This document shows, piece after piece, positions 42,422 to 51,791 of a DNA stretch of 64,000 nt. The stretch's first letter is position 1; the number at the start of each line of letters is the position of its first letter. The position numbers and the translations under genes are program-made. The stretch lies in contig NZ_JABBGB010000002.1 of the NCBI RefSeq assembly GCF_012927185.1, positions 310,001 through 374,000 of the forward strand, written 5' to 3'. This DNA comes from Pseudoflavitalea sp. G-6-1-2 (GTDB lineage Bacteria; Bacteroidota; Bacteroidia; Chitinophagales; Chitinophagaceae). The notes under the pieces were generated by a model. The model saw only the letters and a program-made list of their open reading frames with translations. It was not told the DNA's origin and ran no database searches.

Positions 42422-42889
42422 TCAGCGTTTGCTTATGAGGTCGTTGATGGCTTTCGCCATGCGATCGATTCGTGTAGATTCGTTCTTTGCAGAGAAGATG
42501 TATTCGATCATTGCTTTCTGTTCGCCATTCGACATTGCCCGAAAGGCGATATGAGCATCGGGTTCATCGGTTAGGCAGATAGCGAACTCTTCGGGCAGTT
42601 CCACCGGCATATTATCTTCGTACAATACTATGCGCACTTTGTCTCCCTCCTTCTTTTTGATCTGTTTTCTTATGGCAGCTTTCACGGGAAGAAAGAGTCC
42701 CCCTTTTCCATCGGGCATCAGATGGGCAGCCGTGAATGAAAAAGAATCGATGGTTCCGCGAACTCTCAGCAATCCAAATGCAGCCTTGCTTTTGGGGATT
42801 TCGGGAATGCGGGCGAAGGTCCAGCCACCTTTGCTCTGAAATTTTTCCAGTACATATTCCTTGTCAACGAGAGGAAGTTCTTTTTTCAT
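42422..42889 (-). CDS. DUF1905/YdeI-like protein
   Basis: The 155-residue product combines a DUF1905 beta-barrel (about 5-100: VLEKFQSKGGWTFARIPEIPKSKAAFGLLRVRGTIDSFSF ... LPVKAAIRKQIKKKEGDKVRIVLYED) and a short C-terminal YdeI/OmpD-associated helix region (FRAMSNGEQKAMIEYIFSAKNESTRIDRMAKAINDL). Both are widespread in Bacteroidota and of unknown biochemical function, sometimes named bacteriocin-protection protein. Cytosolic; monocistronic. Confidence 0.9.
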   Translation of the reverse strand: MKKELPLVDKEYVLEKFQSKGGWTFARIPEIPKSKAAFGLLRVRGTIDSFSFTAAHLMPDGKGGLFLPVKAAIRKQIKKKEGDKVRIVLYEDNMPVELPEEFAICLTDEPDAHIAFRAMSNGEQKAMIEYIFSAKNESTRIDRMAKAINDLISKR

Positions 42890-42973
42890 TATGCAGTACT
42901 GATAATTGTTCGATCAGTCTGCTAATGTAATCATTTCCGTTGAGCTGCATTTTGCACACCCATAATGCCGAAA

Positions 42974-42998
42974 CCCTGCCGGAGCGAACTCCGCAGGG
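42974..42998 (-). terminator. Terminator of the thioredoxin gene
   Basis: CCCTG-GGAG stem with a CGAA tetraloop (one bulge) lies 23 bases past the stop at 43021, with a short TTT on the minus strand. Confidence 0.55.
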
Positions 42999-43020
42999 CA
43001 TCGCAGCTAAGTATCCACTG

Positions 43021-43611
43021 TTATTCCGGAATGAAATCGGCTTTCTCGGCCCAGGTAGTCTCAGGATATTTTTTCCGAAGATCGGCCCAGTAACCAACCA
43101 GGTGATCGAAGCTGTTCTGATGCTGGAAGAATGCAGCAATACCTGCCCAATAAATAGCTTCGGCATGAAGTGCGGGATATTGCGCAGCAAACGGCAGCTG
43201 CTCCAGCAATTCTCCTGCTTCTGCAAAATGCCTTCTGCGCATTTGGTGAGCAGCTCTTCCAATGCCGAGTTCCGTAAGAAACTGTGCGGGGGAAACATAT
43301 CCTACCACAGTTCTCAAAATCACTCCTTCGGGAGAATAGATGTACAGAGATGGCGTCCAGATCACAGCAGTGGTGAGAAATGTTTTGGCGAATGCGCCAT
43401 CCACTGCTGCTACATTGCACTTTAGCACGATGTAGTTTTCCGACAGGTACTCCTGCACCTGTTCGTCTTCATAGGTAAGGGAGTCCATTCTGGCGCAGCC
43501 CTTGCAGTTATGGGCCCAGTAATCGATCAGCAAAGGTTTTTGCGTTGCTTTTGCAGCTGCCAGCGCTTCTGAGGCCTGGCTTTCTGTATAAAACTTTATG
43601 GCTGTTTGCAT
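43021..43611 (-). CDS. Thioredoxin-fold protein with C-terminal helical repeat region
   Basis: The 196-residue product has a thioredoxin-like domain (about 1-112) with the active-site segment LIDYWAHNCKGCARM (CxxC as CKGC) and cis-Pro in VIWTPSLYIYSPEG. The remaining 80 residues are helical (AEAGELLEQLPFAAQYPALHAEAIYWAGIAAFF) like a short TPR. No signal peptide, so it should act in the cytosol. It is divergent from the LysR gene, with mirror-image -7 boxes between, so LysR probably controls it; a redox or electrophile stress role is inferred. Confidence 0.88.
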   Translation of the reverse strand: MQTAIKFYTESQASEALAAAKATQKPLLIDYWAHNCKGCARMDSLTYEDEQVQEYLSENYIVLKCNVAAVDGAFAKTFLTTAVIWTPSLYIYSPEGVILRTVVGYVSPAQFLTELGIGRAAHQMRRRHFAEAGELLEQLPFAAQYPALHAEAIYWAGIAAFFQHQNSFDHLVGYWADLRKKYPETTWAEKADFIPE

Positions 43612-43627
43612 AATTGAAATATTTATT

Positions 43628-43695
43628 CAAAAGTACACCGCCCTGATGCATGATGAAAATGAATTGTTTTTGTACTTTTGATGAAAATCCTTCAT
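43628..43695. promoter_or_regulatory. Mirror-image divergent promoters with a LysR-type box
   Basis: TACTTTTG occurs at 43635-43628 on the minus strand and 43673-43680 on the plus strand, giving facing -7 boxes 16 and 13 bases before the two ATGs. The 9-base arms CAAAAGTAC/GTACTTTTG form one inverted repeat. ATGAA-N5-TTCAT (43681-43695), a T-N11-A LysR-type box, overlaps the LysR start. Confidence 0.55.
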
Positions 43696-44572
43696 GATAA
43701 ACAGCAGCGATCTTTTGCTCGTTCAGCGCATCGTGGAAATGGGCAGCATCACCAAAGCGGCAGACAGCCTCTATCTCACGCAGTCTGCCATCAGCCATCA
43801 GTTGCGTGAACTGGAGCTTCGGGCCGGCATGCAGCTTTTTGAAAGAGTGAATAAGAAACTGCTGCTTACACATGCAGGCAGAAGAGTGATGGAGAGTGCA
43901 TGCAATATCCTCCCGCAGCTAAGCAGGCTTTCCGATGATCTGCATTCACTTAAATACGGGCATCCTCCTGCCCTTCGCATCAGTACGGAATGTTATACCT
44001 GTTATCACTGGTTGCCGGAGATCATCACTAAACTGAGAAAGAAATCAGATGGTGCAGATATCTCCATCGTAGCGGCTGCCACACAACGCCCGATAGATTT
44101 TCTGCTGAACGGAGAACTCGATCTGGCCATCATATCCGAAGTGCCCGGTCAGTCTGGTATCAACAGCACTCCATTGTTTACAGACAATCTGGTGGCGGTA
44201 GTAAATAAACATCATCCGCTGGCAAAACACCGGTCGCTGGTTACTGCCAACGACTTTGCCAATGAGCACATGATCACTTACGACTCCAGAGAGACCAGTA
44301 ATGTTTTTGCAAAAGAATTCTTCAGAGAGGTGCAGCCGAAAAAGACCACGCGCGTACAGCTCACCGAGGCTATTGTTGAAATGATCAATGCCAATATGGG
44401 CATCAGCATTTTCGCCACCTGGGTAATTGAACCTTATCTGAAGAACAGAGACCTGATAACCCTGCCGATCAAATCATCCTTTAAGAAACGCACCTGGCGT
44501 GCAGCCTGGCTTGGGAAGCCGCATCCGCTGCTCCCCGATTTTACGGAAGCAGTAAAAGCGCAATTCAAGTGA
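43694..44572 (+). CDS. LysR-family transcriptional regulator
   Basis: The 292-residue product has the N-terminal LysR winged helix (LLLVQRIVEMGSITKAADSLYLTQSAISHQLRELELRAGMQLFERVNKKLLLTHAGRRVM) and a two-lobed effector domain (about 92-290: ALRISTECYTCYHWLPEIITKL ... DLAIISEVPGQSGINSTPLFTDNLVAVVNKHHPLA). MetR-type regulators share the FERVNKKLLLT pattern and the CYTCYHWLP segment. The cluster of Cys near residue 98-101 could be redox-active. It is divergent from the thioredoxin-like gene and overlaps its own LysR box. Confidence 0.93.
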   Translation: MINSSDLLLVQRIVEMGSITKAADSLYLTQSAISHQLRELELRAGMQLFERVNKKLLLTHAGRRVMESACNILPQLSRLSDDLHSLKYGHPPALRISTECYTCYHWLPEIITKLRKKSDGADISIVAAATQRPIDFLLNGELDLAIISEVPGQSGINSTPLFTDNLVAVVNKHHPLAKHRSLVTANDFANEHMITYDSRETSNVFAKEFFREVQPKKTTRVQLTEAIVEMINANMGISIFATWVIEPYLKNRDLITLPIKSSFKKRTWRAAWLGKPHPLLPDFTEAVKAQFK

Positions 44573-44578
44573 TTGGCA

Positions 44579-45160
44579 TCAGATTTTTGTATCTATCTGG
44601 AGATTGTATTTAAGCAGCAATCCTTCTACGTTATAGATGGAGAACTTCGCTTTTTTCATGCGGTTCTGTTCGGGATCGATGCCGATATTGAGTGCGGTTC
44701 TGAAATCGGCCTTCTCCAGATTGGACTTTACGAAACTTGCATTGGACAGCTCGCAGCGATCGAACACTGCTTCGGTAAGATCGGTTTCCGTGAAGTCGGT
44801 TTCTTTGAGCTGACAGTCGCGGAACAGTGTTTTCTTCAGCTTCCTTTTGAAGAAAGATGCATTGTTGAGCAGACAATTGAAGAAAGTAACAGAAAGACCG
44901 AATTCATTGCATTGATCGAAATGCAGCCCCAGCATTTTGCAGTCCCTGAAAATCACCGACTGAAAAACGGTATTCCCCAATGGCGCCATACTGAGATTGC
45001 AGTGAACAAACTCGCAATCGGTAAAAGAGATCCCGGACAGATTTACGCCCGACAGATCGCAATTCCTGAAAACGCAGGCATCGTAATTGCCACGCTCCAA
45101 TCCGGTAATGCGGAAATCTGTTTTCTCAAAAGTTGCGTCTTCAAAATATTGCTGGCTCAT
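44579..45160 (-). CDS. Pentapeptide-repeat protein (Qnr/McbG-like)
   Basis: The 193-residue product from ATG 45160 is built of pentapeptide repeats of the A(D/N)LXX type: FEDATFEKTDFRITGLERGNYDACVFRNCDLSGVNLSGISFTDCEFVHCNLSMAPLGNTVFQSVIFRDCKMLGLHFDQC, interrupted by a central linker and continued by NASFFKRKLKKTLFRDCQLKETDFTETDLTEAVFDRCELSNASFVKSNLEKADFRTA. Length and two-block layout match Qnr/McbG proteins, which mimic DNA and protect gyrase. The actual target here is unproven. It converges on the LysR gene with six bases between stops. Confidence 0.9.
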   Translation of the reverse strand: MSQQYFEDATFEKTDFRITGLERGNYDACVFRNCDLSGVNLSGISFTDCEFVHCNLSMAPLGNTVFQSVIFRDCKMLGLHFDQCNEFGLSVTFFNCLLNNASFFKRKLKKTLFRDCQLKETDFTETDLTEAVFDRCELSNASFVKSNLEKADFRTALNIGIDPEQNRMKKAKFSIYNVEGLLLKYNLQIDTKI

Positions 45161-45296
45161 GATCTGAATTTCAGGTGGGCAATAATACAACAAATTCCGG
45201 CCTTCCGCTTACAAGCACGTTGAAGCAATCCGTAAAGCTGAAATGCGAAAGAGTGATCCCTTACGACAATGGCGGCGTTCTCATTCAATATTCCGG

Positions 45297-45304
45297 TATC
45301 TTTG
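45297..45304 (+). promoter_or_regulatory. -7 promoter box before the AraC gene
   Basis: TATCTTTG matches TAnnTTTG and lies 18 bases before ATG 45323, supporting that start rather than the upstream frame start at 45269. Confidence 0.5.
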
Positions 45305-45322
45305 ATTGATCAACCCTGCACC

Positions 45323-46216
45323 ATGAGCCGCAGCGTACTCTACAAACTGGACGAACTCAATGCTGATCCTGATTTCCGGCAATTCCCCAATGTATCGGGA
45401 TTGTCACTGGCCGTATCGACCCCCAACATGGATCACAGCATCTTCAAGCAACAGTTCCGTACGGATTATCTCACCATATTGCTTGTAACGAAGGGCGAAG
45501 TTGAATGCTCGGTGAATTTCAAAAAATACCTGCTTCGCAAAAATGACATGCTGCTGTTGGCGCCCGCCAGCATCAAGCAGGTGATGTCGGTATCAGAAGG
45601 AACTGCCGCTACTTATGTGGCCTTCACCCCTGCTTTTCTCAGCCGTATTGGTATGCCGAGGAATCAGATGGAGGTGTTCGAATATTATTCCAGCCGATAC
45701 ACTCCGCTATGGAGGCTGAGTACAAAAGACAGCAATGCTATCAATAAATTTGCGCGGCTGGTGGAAAAGCAGGTAGCCCGTATTACCGAACATCCTTTCG
45801 GAAAAGAAATGCTCACCCATAAATTCTATCTCCTGTTGTATGAGATGGCTGCATTGGGAAGAAAGTATGCAGAACAGGAACCGTTTCAACCATCACGGAA
45901 AGAACACCTGGTGATCAGATTTGTAAACCTGGTACAGCAGCAATGCAAGAGCCACCGCAGTGTTCAGCACTATGCCGGCGAGCTGAATATCACACCCAAA
46001 TACCTCACCGAAACAGTGAAGGAAATTGCAGGCAAAACTGCAGGCGAGATCCTCGACGATTACGTGCTGCTCGAAGCAAAATTATTGCTCGATGATCCAA
46101 CCTACAGCATTTCGCAGATAGCCGACGAATTGAATTTCAGCGACCAGAGTTTCTTCGGAAAATTCTTCAAACGCTTTACCGGATTGAGTCCCAAAGAATA
46201 CCGGCTGTCTCACTAA
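45323..46216 (+). CDS. AraC-family transcriptional regulator
   Basis: The 297-residue product has a cupin-like sensor (about 30-130: LTILLVTKGEVECSVNFKKYLLRKNDMLLLAP) and a C-terminal AraC domain (RSVQHYAGELNITPKYLTETVKEIAGKTAGEILDDYVLLEAKLLL, then SISQIADELNFSDQSFFGKFFKRFTGLSPKEYRLSH). The start at 45323 is favoured by the -7 box just upstream. The TetR gene lies downstream in the same direction with 130 bases between, so they may be independent. Target unknown. Confidence 0.92.
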   Translation: MSRSVLYKLDELNADPDFRQFPNVSGLSLAVSTPNMDHSIFKQQFRTDYLTILLVTKGEVECSVNFKKYLLRKNDMLLLAPASIKQVMSVSEGTAATYVAFTPAFLSRIGMPRNQMEVFEYYSSRYTPLWRLSTKDSNAINKFARLVEKQVARITEHPFGKEMLTHKFYLLLYEMAALGRKYAEQEPFQPSRKEHLVIRFVNLVQQQCKSHRSVQHYAGELNITPKYLTETVKEIAGKTAGEILDDYVLLEAKLLLDDPTYSISQIADELNFSDQSFFGKFFKRFTGLSPKEYRLSH

Positions 46217-46346
46217 AACACGAACCGACTTTTCGACCAATATTGCCGAACTATCAACCTTTCCCGGCTGACGATGCCGTTCTTACTTTGCATACCGACT
46301 CATGTAACCCCTCCGGAATGCACTCCTAAATAAAACATCGTTTGTT

Positions 46347-46958
46347 ATGAAGAACGTAAAAAGCAGCATTTTGCGAACAGCATCTTCGTTGTTCGCCAGG
46401 CAGGGAATCAGGAATGTATCAACCAATGCAGTAGCAAAGGAATGTGGCATTTCAAAGAAAACACTTTACCTTTTTTTCGAGAGCAAGGAAATTCTGTTGC
46501 AGGAAGTAGTAGACTCACAGATTGCAAGAGTAAATCAGTTTATGAGCATGTTCAATGGCATTTCACCGGATGCCATTACCGAACTCAATAATTTCTTTGG
46601 TTGCATCGAAAGCCTGCTGGATGTATTTACTCCGCAGTTCCTCAACGAAACCGCCAAAATCTATCCGGCAGTACACAGCCGCATCAACGGTTTCAGGGAC
46701 GAAGTGGTGGTTCCATTCATCCACCAGAATATCGGCAGAGGCATGGCCGAGGAAACATACCGTACAGATCTCAGCAAAGAAGATGCTTCCGACCTGTATT
46801 GCTGGCAGCTGCAACACGCCATGGAAGGGCATGTAGATCATCCCGGCATGATCAATCAGCTGGTAAGCAATATCAACAATGCATTCCTTCACAGCATCGT
46901 AAACTCCAGAGGAAAAAAGCTGCTGCTGACCAAACCGGCAGAGACCTTAGCCAGCTAA
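46347..46958 (+). CDS. TetR/AcrR-family regulator
   Basis: The 203-residue product has the TetR DNA-binding domain at residues 4-50 (SSILRTASSLFARQGIRNVSTNAVAKECGISKKTLYLFFESKEILLQEVV) and a helical ligand-binding domain. TetR repressors commonly control efflux or lipid genes; no such gene is adjacent, so the target is open. A perfect terminator follows. Confidence 0.92.
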   Translation: MKNVKSSILRTASSLFARQGIRNVSTNAVAKECGISKKTLYLFFESKEILLQEVVDSQIARVNQFMSMFNGISPDAITELNNFFGCIESLLDVFTPQFLNETAKIYPAVHSRINGFRDEVVVPFIHQNIGRGMAEETYRTDLSKEDASDLYCWQLQHAMEGHVDHPGMINQLVSNINNAFLHSIVNSRGKKLLLTKPAETLAS

Positions 46959-47002
46959 ATAATTGACATTTGTCTAATGGCTTTTCCATCCTGGGAAAAA
47001 GC

Positions 47003-47045
47003 AAAGTATCAGCCCCTTTATTATCAAGGGGCTGATACTTTTTCA
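47003..47045 (+). terminator. Rho-independent terminator
   Basis: A perfect 16-bp stem (arms 47003-47018 and 47026-47041, 7-base loop) with a following TTTTTC closes the TetR gene. Confidence 0.9.
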
Positions 47046-47059
47046 TTATATGTTATCGT

Positions 47060-47067
47060 TACTTTTG
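47060..47067 (+). promoter_or_regulatory. -7 promoter box of the metalloprotease gene
   Basis: TACTTTTG matches TAnnTTTG, giving a leader of about 58 bases to ATG 47128; it sits directly after the TetR terminator. Confidence 0.5.
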
Positions 47068-47127
47068 CTTTCCAAACAACTGCGTTTTTGAACCGGATCC
47101 AGATCCTTTATTTCTGAAACAACAACT

Positions 47128-49233
47128 ATGAGAAAACCTTTACATTCTCTCCTGCTGGTTTATGTACTTATATGCCTTTCTTCCATTACTAAAGCACAGC
47201 CTGTCTGCGGCTTCGATAAAGTACACCGACAATTAGAGTTACAGCATCCTGCTTACAAAAACAGGGTTGAACAAAACGAAGTGAAACTCAGGAACTGGCT
47301 CGATGAGCACAAGCCTTCCGGCAATCTGCAGGTGGATGGCAGAGTGCCTAACGGTCCAGAGACCATCTACGAAATTCCGGTTGTTATTCATGTGATTCAC
47401 ACAGGTGGGGCAGTAGGCACCAATTACAATCCGGCAGATGCGCAGCTTACAGGGATGATCGATTATCTCAATCAGTCTTTTCAGGCAACCTGGGCATCCT
47501 ACCCTCTCGCAGGTGCAGGCGGAACCAGGGTTCCATTCAGATTCATACTCGCGCAACGTGCACCTGATTGTACGCCAACCACCGGCATTGTTCGGGTAGA
47601 TGGAAGCAGCATTCCCGGTTATGTTGCCAATGGGGTTTTCTCCCAATCCGCAGGTGCGGATGATTCGCTCGTAAAAGCGATCACACTCTGGCCAGCCAAT
47701 CAATATTACAATGTATATGTAGTGAATAAGATCGATGGCAAAGATGGTTATCCCGGTACTGTAGGTCCGTTTGTTGCAGGCTTTGCGTATTTTCCAGGAG
47801 CGCCGATGTACATCGACGGAACCATCATGCTGGCATCACAGGCTAAATCAGGACAATCAACTTTGCCTCACGAAATGGGACACGCATTCAATCTCTTCCA
47901 TACTTTTCAGGGAGCAACTGGTGCAACCTGTCCTCCCAATGCTAATTGCAATACACAGGGCGACCGGGTCTGCGACACAGATCCCACAAACGAACAGGCA
48001 TTCTTTACCTGCCCACTCTCCACAGACAACAACCCATGCACGGGTACTCCCTGGAGCGACCAGCGGCTCAACTTCATGCACTACACCAGTTGCGCTCAAA
48101 AGAAATTTACACCGGGACAGCGCGACAGAATGATCGCATCCGTAAATGCGCTTCGCAACGGACTCATGACCTCGGCTGCACTCACTCCTCCTCCCGCTAC
48201 CACTGTTACAGCTGCATTATGTCAACCGCTCTCCATCGTTCACCTGAACAATAATAACGACATGGGAGCAACCCGTCTGCAGTTGAATACCCTCGACGAT
48301 TCCACCAACAGTTACACGCCTGATTGGGTGTTCTATGTAGACAACACCTGCAATATGGGCACCAATATGATCATGACACAGAACTACACCATTTCTGTGA
48401 GCACAAATACCAACAGGCAAATTGTAAAAGTGTATATCGATTACAACGACAATGGCAGTTTTGAAGCGGGCGAGCTGGTTATGAATTCCACAACACCCGC
48501 CTCACCAGTAGATTACACGCATACCACGAGTATCACGCCGCCAGTAGGCGCAGTGCTCAATAAGCCACTGCGGATGCGGGTTGTAGCGGATTTCTTTACC
48601 AACTCTTCGATTGGCCCATGCAGCAATCTGCAATACGGGCAAACAAAAGATTATGCAGTGACCATTCTTCCGGCCAGCGCCTTGCCCGTGAAGATCTACG
48701 ACGAATCGATAAAGGTGCGCAACAACAAACTGCAATTCTCATTCAAGGTGGGAGAACAACAGATGGTGAAAACATATGCGTTGCAACGTGCCAACAAAAA
48801 AGGAAATGATTTCATCACCGTGAAAGAATTTGCACCATCCTCCGGAATCAATGGCAATGCAGCTTATGCGGTGGAAGACGATCAATACAACAACTCCTCT
48901 TCGTGGTACAGAATACTTGCCACTGAACTCGACGGAGCAAAATTCTATTCCCGCATACTCGGCACCGGTAATAGCGAAGATGATGCAGCAGGTTACATCA
49001 AAGTATCGCCCAATCCATCGAGAGGAAGTTTTACTGTTGCAGTACCGGTACCACCGGGCACCAATGTACAACTGGTGCTTACCGATGCCTTCGGCAAAAC
49101 TGTGTGGAATGGAAGCCGTATATCGGACAGACCTATCACCATTTCCGGATCATTTCCTGCAGGGCTCTATTTCCTCAGAGCAACTGCCGGTCAACTGAAA
49201 TGGTCGTCGAAGGTGGTGATAACAGGAAACTGA
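47128..49233 (+). CDS. M43 metalloprotease with GEVED domain and T9SS tail
   Basis: The 701-residue product has a signal peptide, a propeptide-like region, and a pappalysin-type (M43) catalytic domain with the zinc motif HEMGHAFNLFH (near 250) and the downstream LNFMHYTSCAQKKFTPGQ Met-turn. A GEVED domain follows (about 390-515: VYIDYNDNGSFEAGELV ... ADFFTNSSIGPCSNLQYGQTKDYAVTI), then a type IX secretion tail (about 625-701: IKVSPNPSRGSFTVAVPV ... AGLYFLRATAGQLKWSSKVVITGN). It should be exported to the cell surface or medium and cleave peptides or proteins; GEVED domains likely aid surface binding. It is monocistronic. Confidence 0.93.
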   Translation: MRKPLHSLLLVYVLICLSSITKAQPVCGFDKVHRQLELQHPAYKNRVEQNEVKLRNWLDEHKPSGNLQVDGRVPNGPETIYEIPVVIHVIHTGGAVGTNYNPADAQLTGMIDYLNQSFQATWASYPLAGAGGTRVPFRFILAQRAPDCTPTTGIVRVDGSSIPGYVANGVFSQSAGADDSLVKAITLWPANQYYNVYVVNKIDGKDGYPGTVGPFVAGFAYFPGAPMYIDGTIMLASQAKSGQSTLPHEMGHAFNLFHTFQGATGATCPPNANCNTQGDRVCDTDPTNEQAFFTCPLSTDNNPCTGTPWSDQRLNFMHYTSCAQKKFTPGQRDRMIASVNALRNGLMTSAALTPPPATTVTAALCQPLSIVHLNNNNDMGATRLQLNTLDDSTNSYTPDWVFYVDNTCNMGTNMIMTQNYTISVSTNTNRQIVKVYIDYNDNGSFEAGELVMNSTTPASPVDYTHTTSITPPVGAVLNKPLRMRVVADFFTNSSIGPCSNLQYGQTKDYAVTILPASALPVKIYDESIKVRNNKLQFSFKVGEQQMVKTYALQRANKKGNDFITVKEFAPSSGINGNAAYAVEDDQYNNSSSWYRILATELDGAKFYSRILGTGNSEDDAAGYIKVSPNPSRGSFTVAVPVPPGTNVQLVLTDAFGKTVWNGSRISDRPITISGSFPAGLYFLRATAGQLKWSSKVVITGN

Positions 49234-49261
49234 TTGGCAGCAATGCCTCCATGAAATAAAC

Positions 49262-49304
49262 AAATGCCGTCTGTAACTGAAGATTCAGCACAGACGGCAT
49301 TTTT
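49262..49304. terminator. Bidirectional terminator
   Basis: A perfect 13-bp stem (AAATGCCGTCTGT/ACAGACGGCATTT) with an inner CTGA/TCAG pairing lies between the convergent metalloprotease and TonB-receptor genes. Confidence 0.85.
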
Positions 49305-49331
49305 ACACCATATACAGATTCTGAGAGTTGC

Positions 49332-51737
49332 CTAGAACTTGTAATTGTATCCAACACGAAACACCTGTGTCTCGAAATAATCGTTGCTCACATACCGGAA
49401 TCCGGCGCCTTTCACTTCCCGCTTGCGGCGAAGTGTATTCGCAATATCCGTAGCATTCACAAACACTTCACCCCTTCCTTTCTGAATGCCACGTTTCACT
49501 CCTGCATCGATAGAAAAACGGGAGAAGGTCTTGCCTTGCGGAACCAGATCGGGCAGGCCATAGATCACTGTTATCTGTGCCTCTGTCTGATTCGGCAGAC
49601 TGAAGATGCCATTGAGTTTGAAGTTGCCTGAAAAGATCTCATCACGCCCTGACGAATACACATTTTCAATCGGATATTTATTTACCACTGTGAAGGAATC
49701 GATGATATTCTTGTATCCCGTAACATTCATATTCAACGTTACTCTTTTCGATAACGTATGTGAGATCATCAGATCGATGCCCGAACTGTAGCTCTTGCCT
49801 GCATTCTGGAAAATATTGTAGATGATATTGCTGCCGGGCACTGTGCTGCCGATTCTCGTAATGGTGGCATCCATCCTTTTATGAAACAGGGAGGAGAAAA
49901 GAAAACCATTGTGCCAGCCGAGTCTGTATCCCAGTTCAAAATTATTGGTGAACTGCGGCCGCAATGCAGGATTGCCCACTTTGATGATCTCCGGATCGTC
50001 GTATTTCGGGAAGATGCGGATATCGCCTTCATTCGGCCGGTCCACTCTCCTGTTGTAAAAAAAGGAAAGCTTATTGCGATCATCGAATTTGTATGCCAGG
50101 CGCAAACTGGGAAATGGCTGCGTGTAATTATATCCATCGCTCTTGTACGTAGGATGGTCGGGGTTCACTTTGTAGTTGAGATTTACATATTCCACACGCA
50201 CGCCTGCTTCCACTTCGTAATGATCGTTCTCGAAAATATAGTTGCCGTAAACTGCCGGAATAGTTTCTGCATAATCTGCCCATCCTCCGGCCTTCACATC
50301 AAGCGGAGAATTTAGTCCGGGTTTGAAGGTCATGTTCACAGGAATGAATCTGCGCCTGAGTTTCAGCCCGGTTTCAAAGCGGCCATGTTTCAGCGGTTGC
50401 ACATAGTCTACATTGAGATCGGCAACATGCTCATCCGAAAGAACTTTGAAAGAATCGAGCCCGGTAAAGGAAGGCATGATGTTGGTGAAAAAATACTTTT
50501 CATCTTCCCGGTGAAAAGTATAATTGAAGCCTACATTCAGTGTTCTTCCCGGCTCATCGAATTTATGTTGCCAGGCTGCGCTGGCGGTAACGGTGGTTTT
50601 TACTTCATCTTCCAGAAACTGCCAGAGCCTGCTTCTGTTTTTGAGATCGGCATCAAAGAAAGGCTCATCGCCTCTGTCTATGATTTTTTCGCTGCTGAAT
50701 AAACCGGATAACGTGAAAGTATTGGCGCTGTTCTGAAACCAGTCTACGCCCGACCGTAACGTTACGATATTGGTGTTGCGATTGCGTTTGGTTTGCTGAC
50801 GCACAGTTTCACCTTTATCGTAAAACCGGTCTACGAATTCATTTTTATTGAGCGTTTTGGTATACAGATTATCTCCCTGAAAGAACAGGTTCACTTTCTT
50901 CTTCCGGTAATTCAATGAGATGCTGGGATTGATCTTCGGTGTGGCCTGATATTGCGGGCGTATACCTGGAAAGTTCTCCTTTCTGATCCATAAAGCGCCC
51001 AAACCCGCTGCCATTCCTACTTTTCCGTTAAAACCTTCTCTTTTCTCTTTCTTGAAAATGATATTGATGATGCCCGCATTTCCATTGGCATCGAATTTTG
51101 AAGAAGGATTATTGATGATCTCTACACGCTCGATGGCTGATGCCGGGATATTATCGAGACTGCTTTGTCCACCAAAACCAGTGAGGGCTGTTTGTTTTCC
51201 ATCGATGAGCACCATCACTTTGTCGCTGCCCCGCAGCAATACTTTTCCGTTGTCGACAGAAATGCCGGGCAGGTTCTTCATAGCTTCCAGCACAGAAGCG
51301 CCGGCCTGACTGATATTGTCCGATACCGTAAAAGTTTTCTTATCCATTCTGGCCGATACAGGGTCTTTGCCGCCAGTCACAATCACTTCTTTCAGCATAT
51401 TCGAATCGGGTCGCAGATCTATATTACCGAGATCGAGAAAATTGCTGAGATAGCCAACTGTTACTGATTGTATTTTCGTTTGGTAACCGGTATAGGAAAT
51501 CACCAGCAGGTAATTGCCGGTTTTCACATCAGCCAATTGAAAACGACCATCATCTCCGGAAATAGTGCCGGCAATGAAAGCGCTGTCTTTTTGAGATTTC
51601 AGCAGCAAATTAACGAAAGCGAGATTTGATGAGGACGCAGCATCGCGTACTACGCCTGAGAGATTCACTTTAATGGATTGGGCTTCAGAAGCAGTTGCAA
51701 CAAAAAACAAAATCAGAACAGATAACCAACGGTGCAT
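49332..51737 (-). CDS. TonB-dependent receptor, OMP beta-barrel type (no STN)
   Basis: The 801-residue product has a signal peptide, an N-terminal carboxypeptidase-D-like domain (about 24-112: VNLSGVVRDAASSSNLAFVNLLLKS), a TonB plug domain (about 120-215: MLKEVIVTGGKDPVSARMDKKTFTVSDN ... GASVLEAMKNLPGISVDNGKVLLRGSDKVMVLIDGK) and an outer-membrane barrel ending in VGYNYKF. It lacks the STN signalling domain. A sensor kinase and response regulator gene pair lies just upstream on the same strand (54 bases), so expression may depend on that two-component system. Ligand unknown. Confidence 0.9.
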   Translation of the reverse strand: MHRWLSVLILFFVATASEAQSIKVNLSGVVRDAASSSNLAFVNLLLKSQKDSAFIAGTISGDDGRFQLADVKTGNYLLVISYTGYQTKIQSVTVGYLSNFLDLGNIDLRPDSNMLKEVIVTGGKDPVSARMDKKTFTVSDNISQAGASVLEAMKNLPGISVDNGKVLLRGSDKVMVLIDGKQTALTGFGGQSSLDNIPASAIERVEIINNPSSKFDANGNAGIINIIFKKEKREGFNGKVGMAAGLGALWIRKENFPGIRPQYQATPKINPSISLNYRKKKVNLFFQGDNLYTKTLNKNEFVDRFYDKGETVRQQTKRNRNTNIVTLRSGVDWFQNSANTFTLSGLFSSEKIIDRGDEPFFDADLKNRSRLWQFLEDEVKTTVTASAAWQHKFDEPGRTLNVGFNYTFHREDEKYFFTNIMPSFTGLDSFKVLSDEHVADLNVDYVQPLKHGRFETGLKLRRRFIPVNMTFKPGLNSPLDVKAGGWADYAETIPAVYGNYIFENDHYEVEAGVRVEYVNLNYKVNPDHPTYKSDGYNYTQPFPSLRLAYKFDDRNKLSFFYNRRVDRPNEGDIRIFPKYDDPEIIKVGNPALRPQFTNNFELGYRLGWHNGFLFSSLFHKRMDATITRIGSTVPGSNIIYNIFQNAGKSYSSGIDLMISHTLSKRVTLNMNVTGYKNIIDSFTVVNKYPIENVYSSGRDEIFSGNFKLNGIFSLPNQTEAQITVIYGLPDLVPQGKTFSRFSIDAGVKRGIQKGRGEVFVNATDIANTLRRKREVKGAGFRYVSNDYFETQVFRVGYNYKF

Positions 51738-51791
51738 GAGCTAAAGATTTGTAAGCACAAGGTTACCATGCAATTTGGAAGGAAATCTGAA

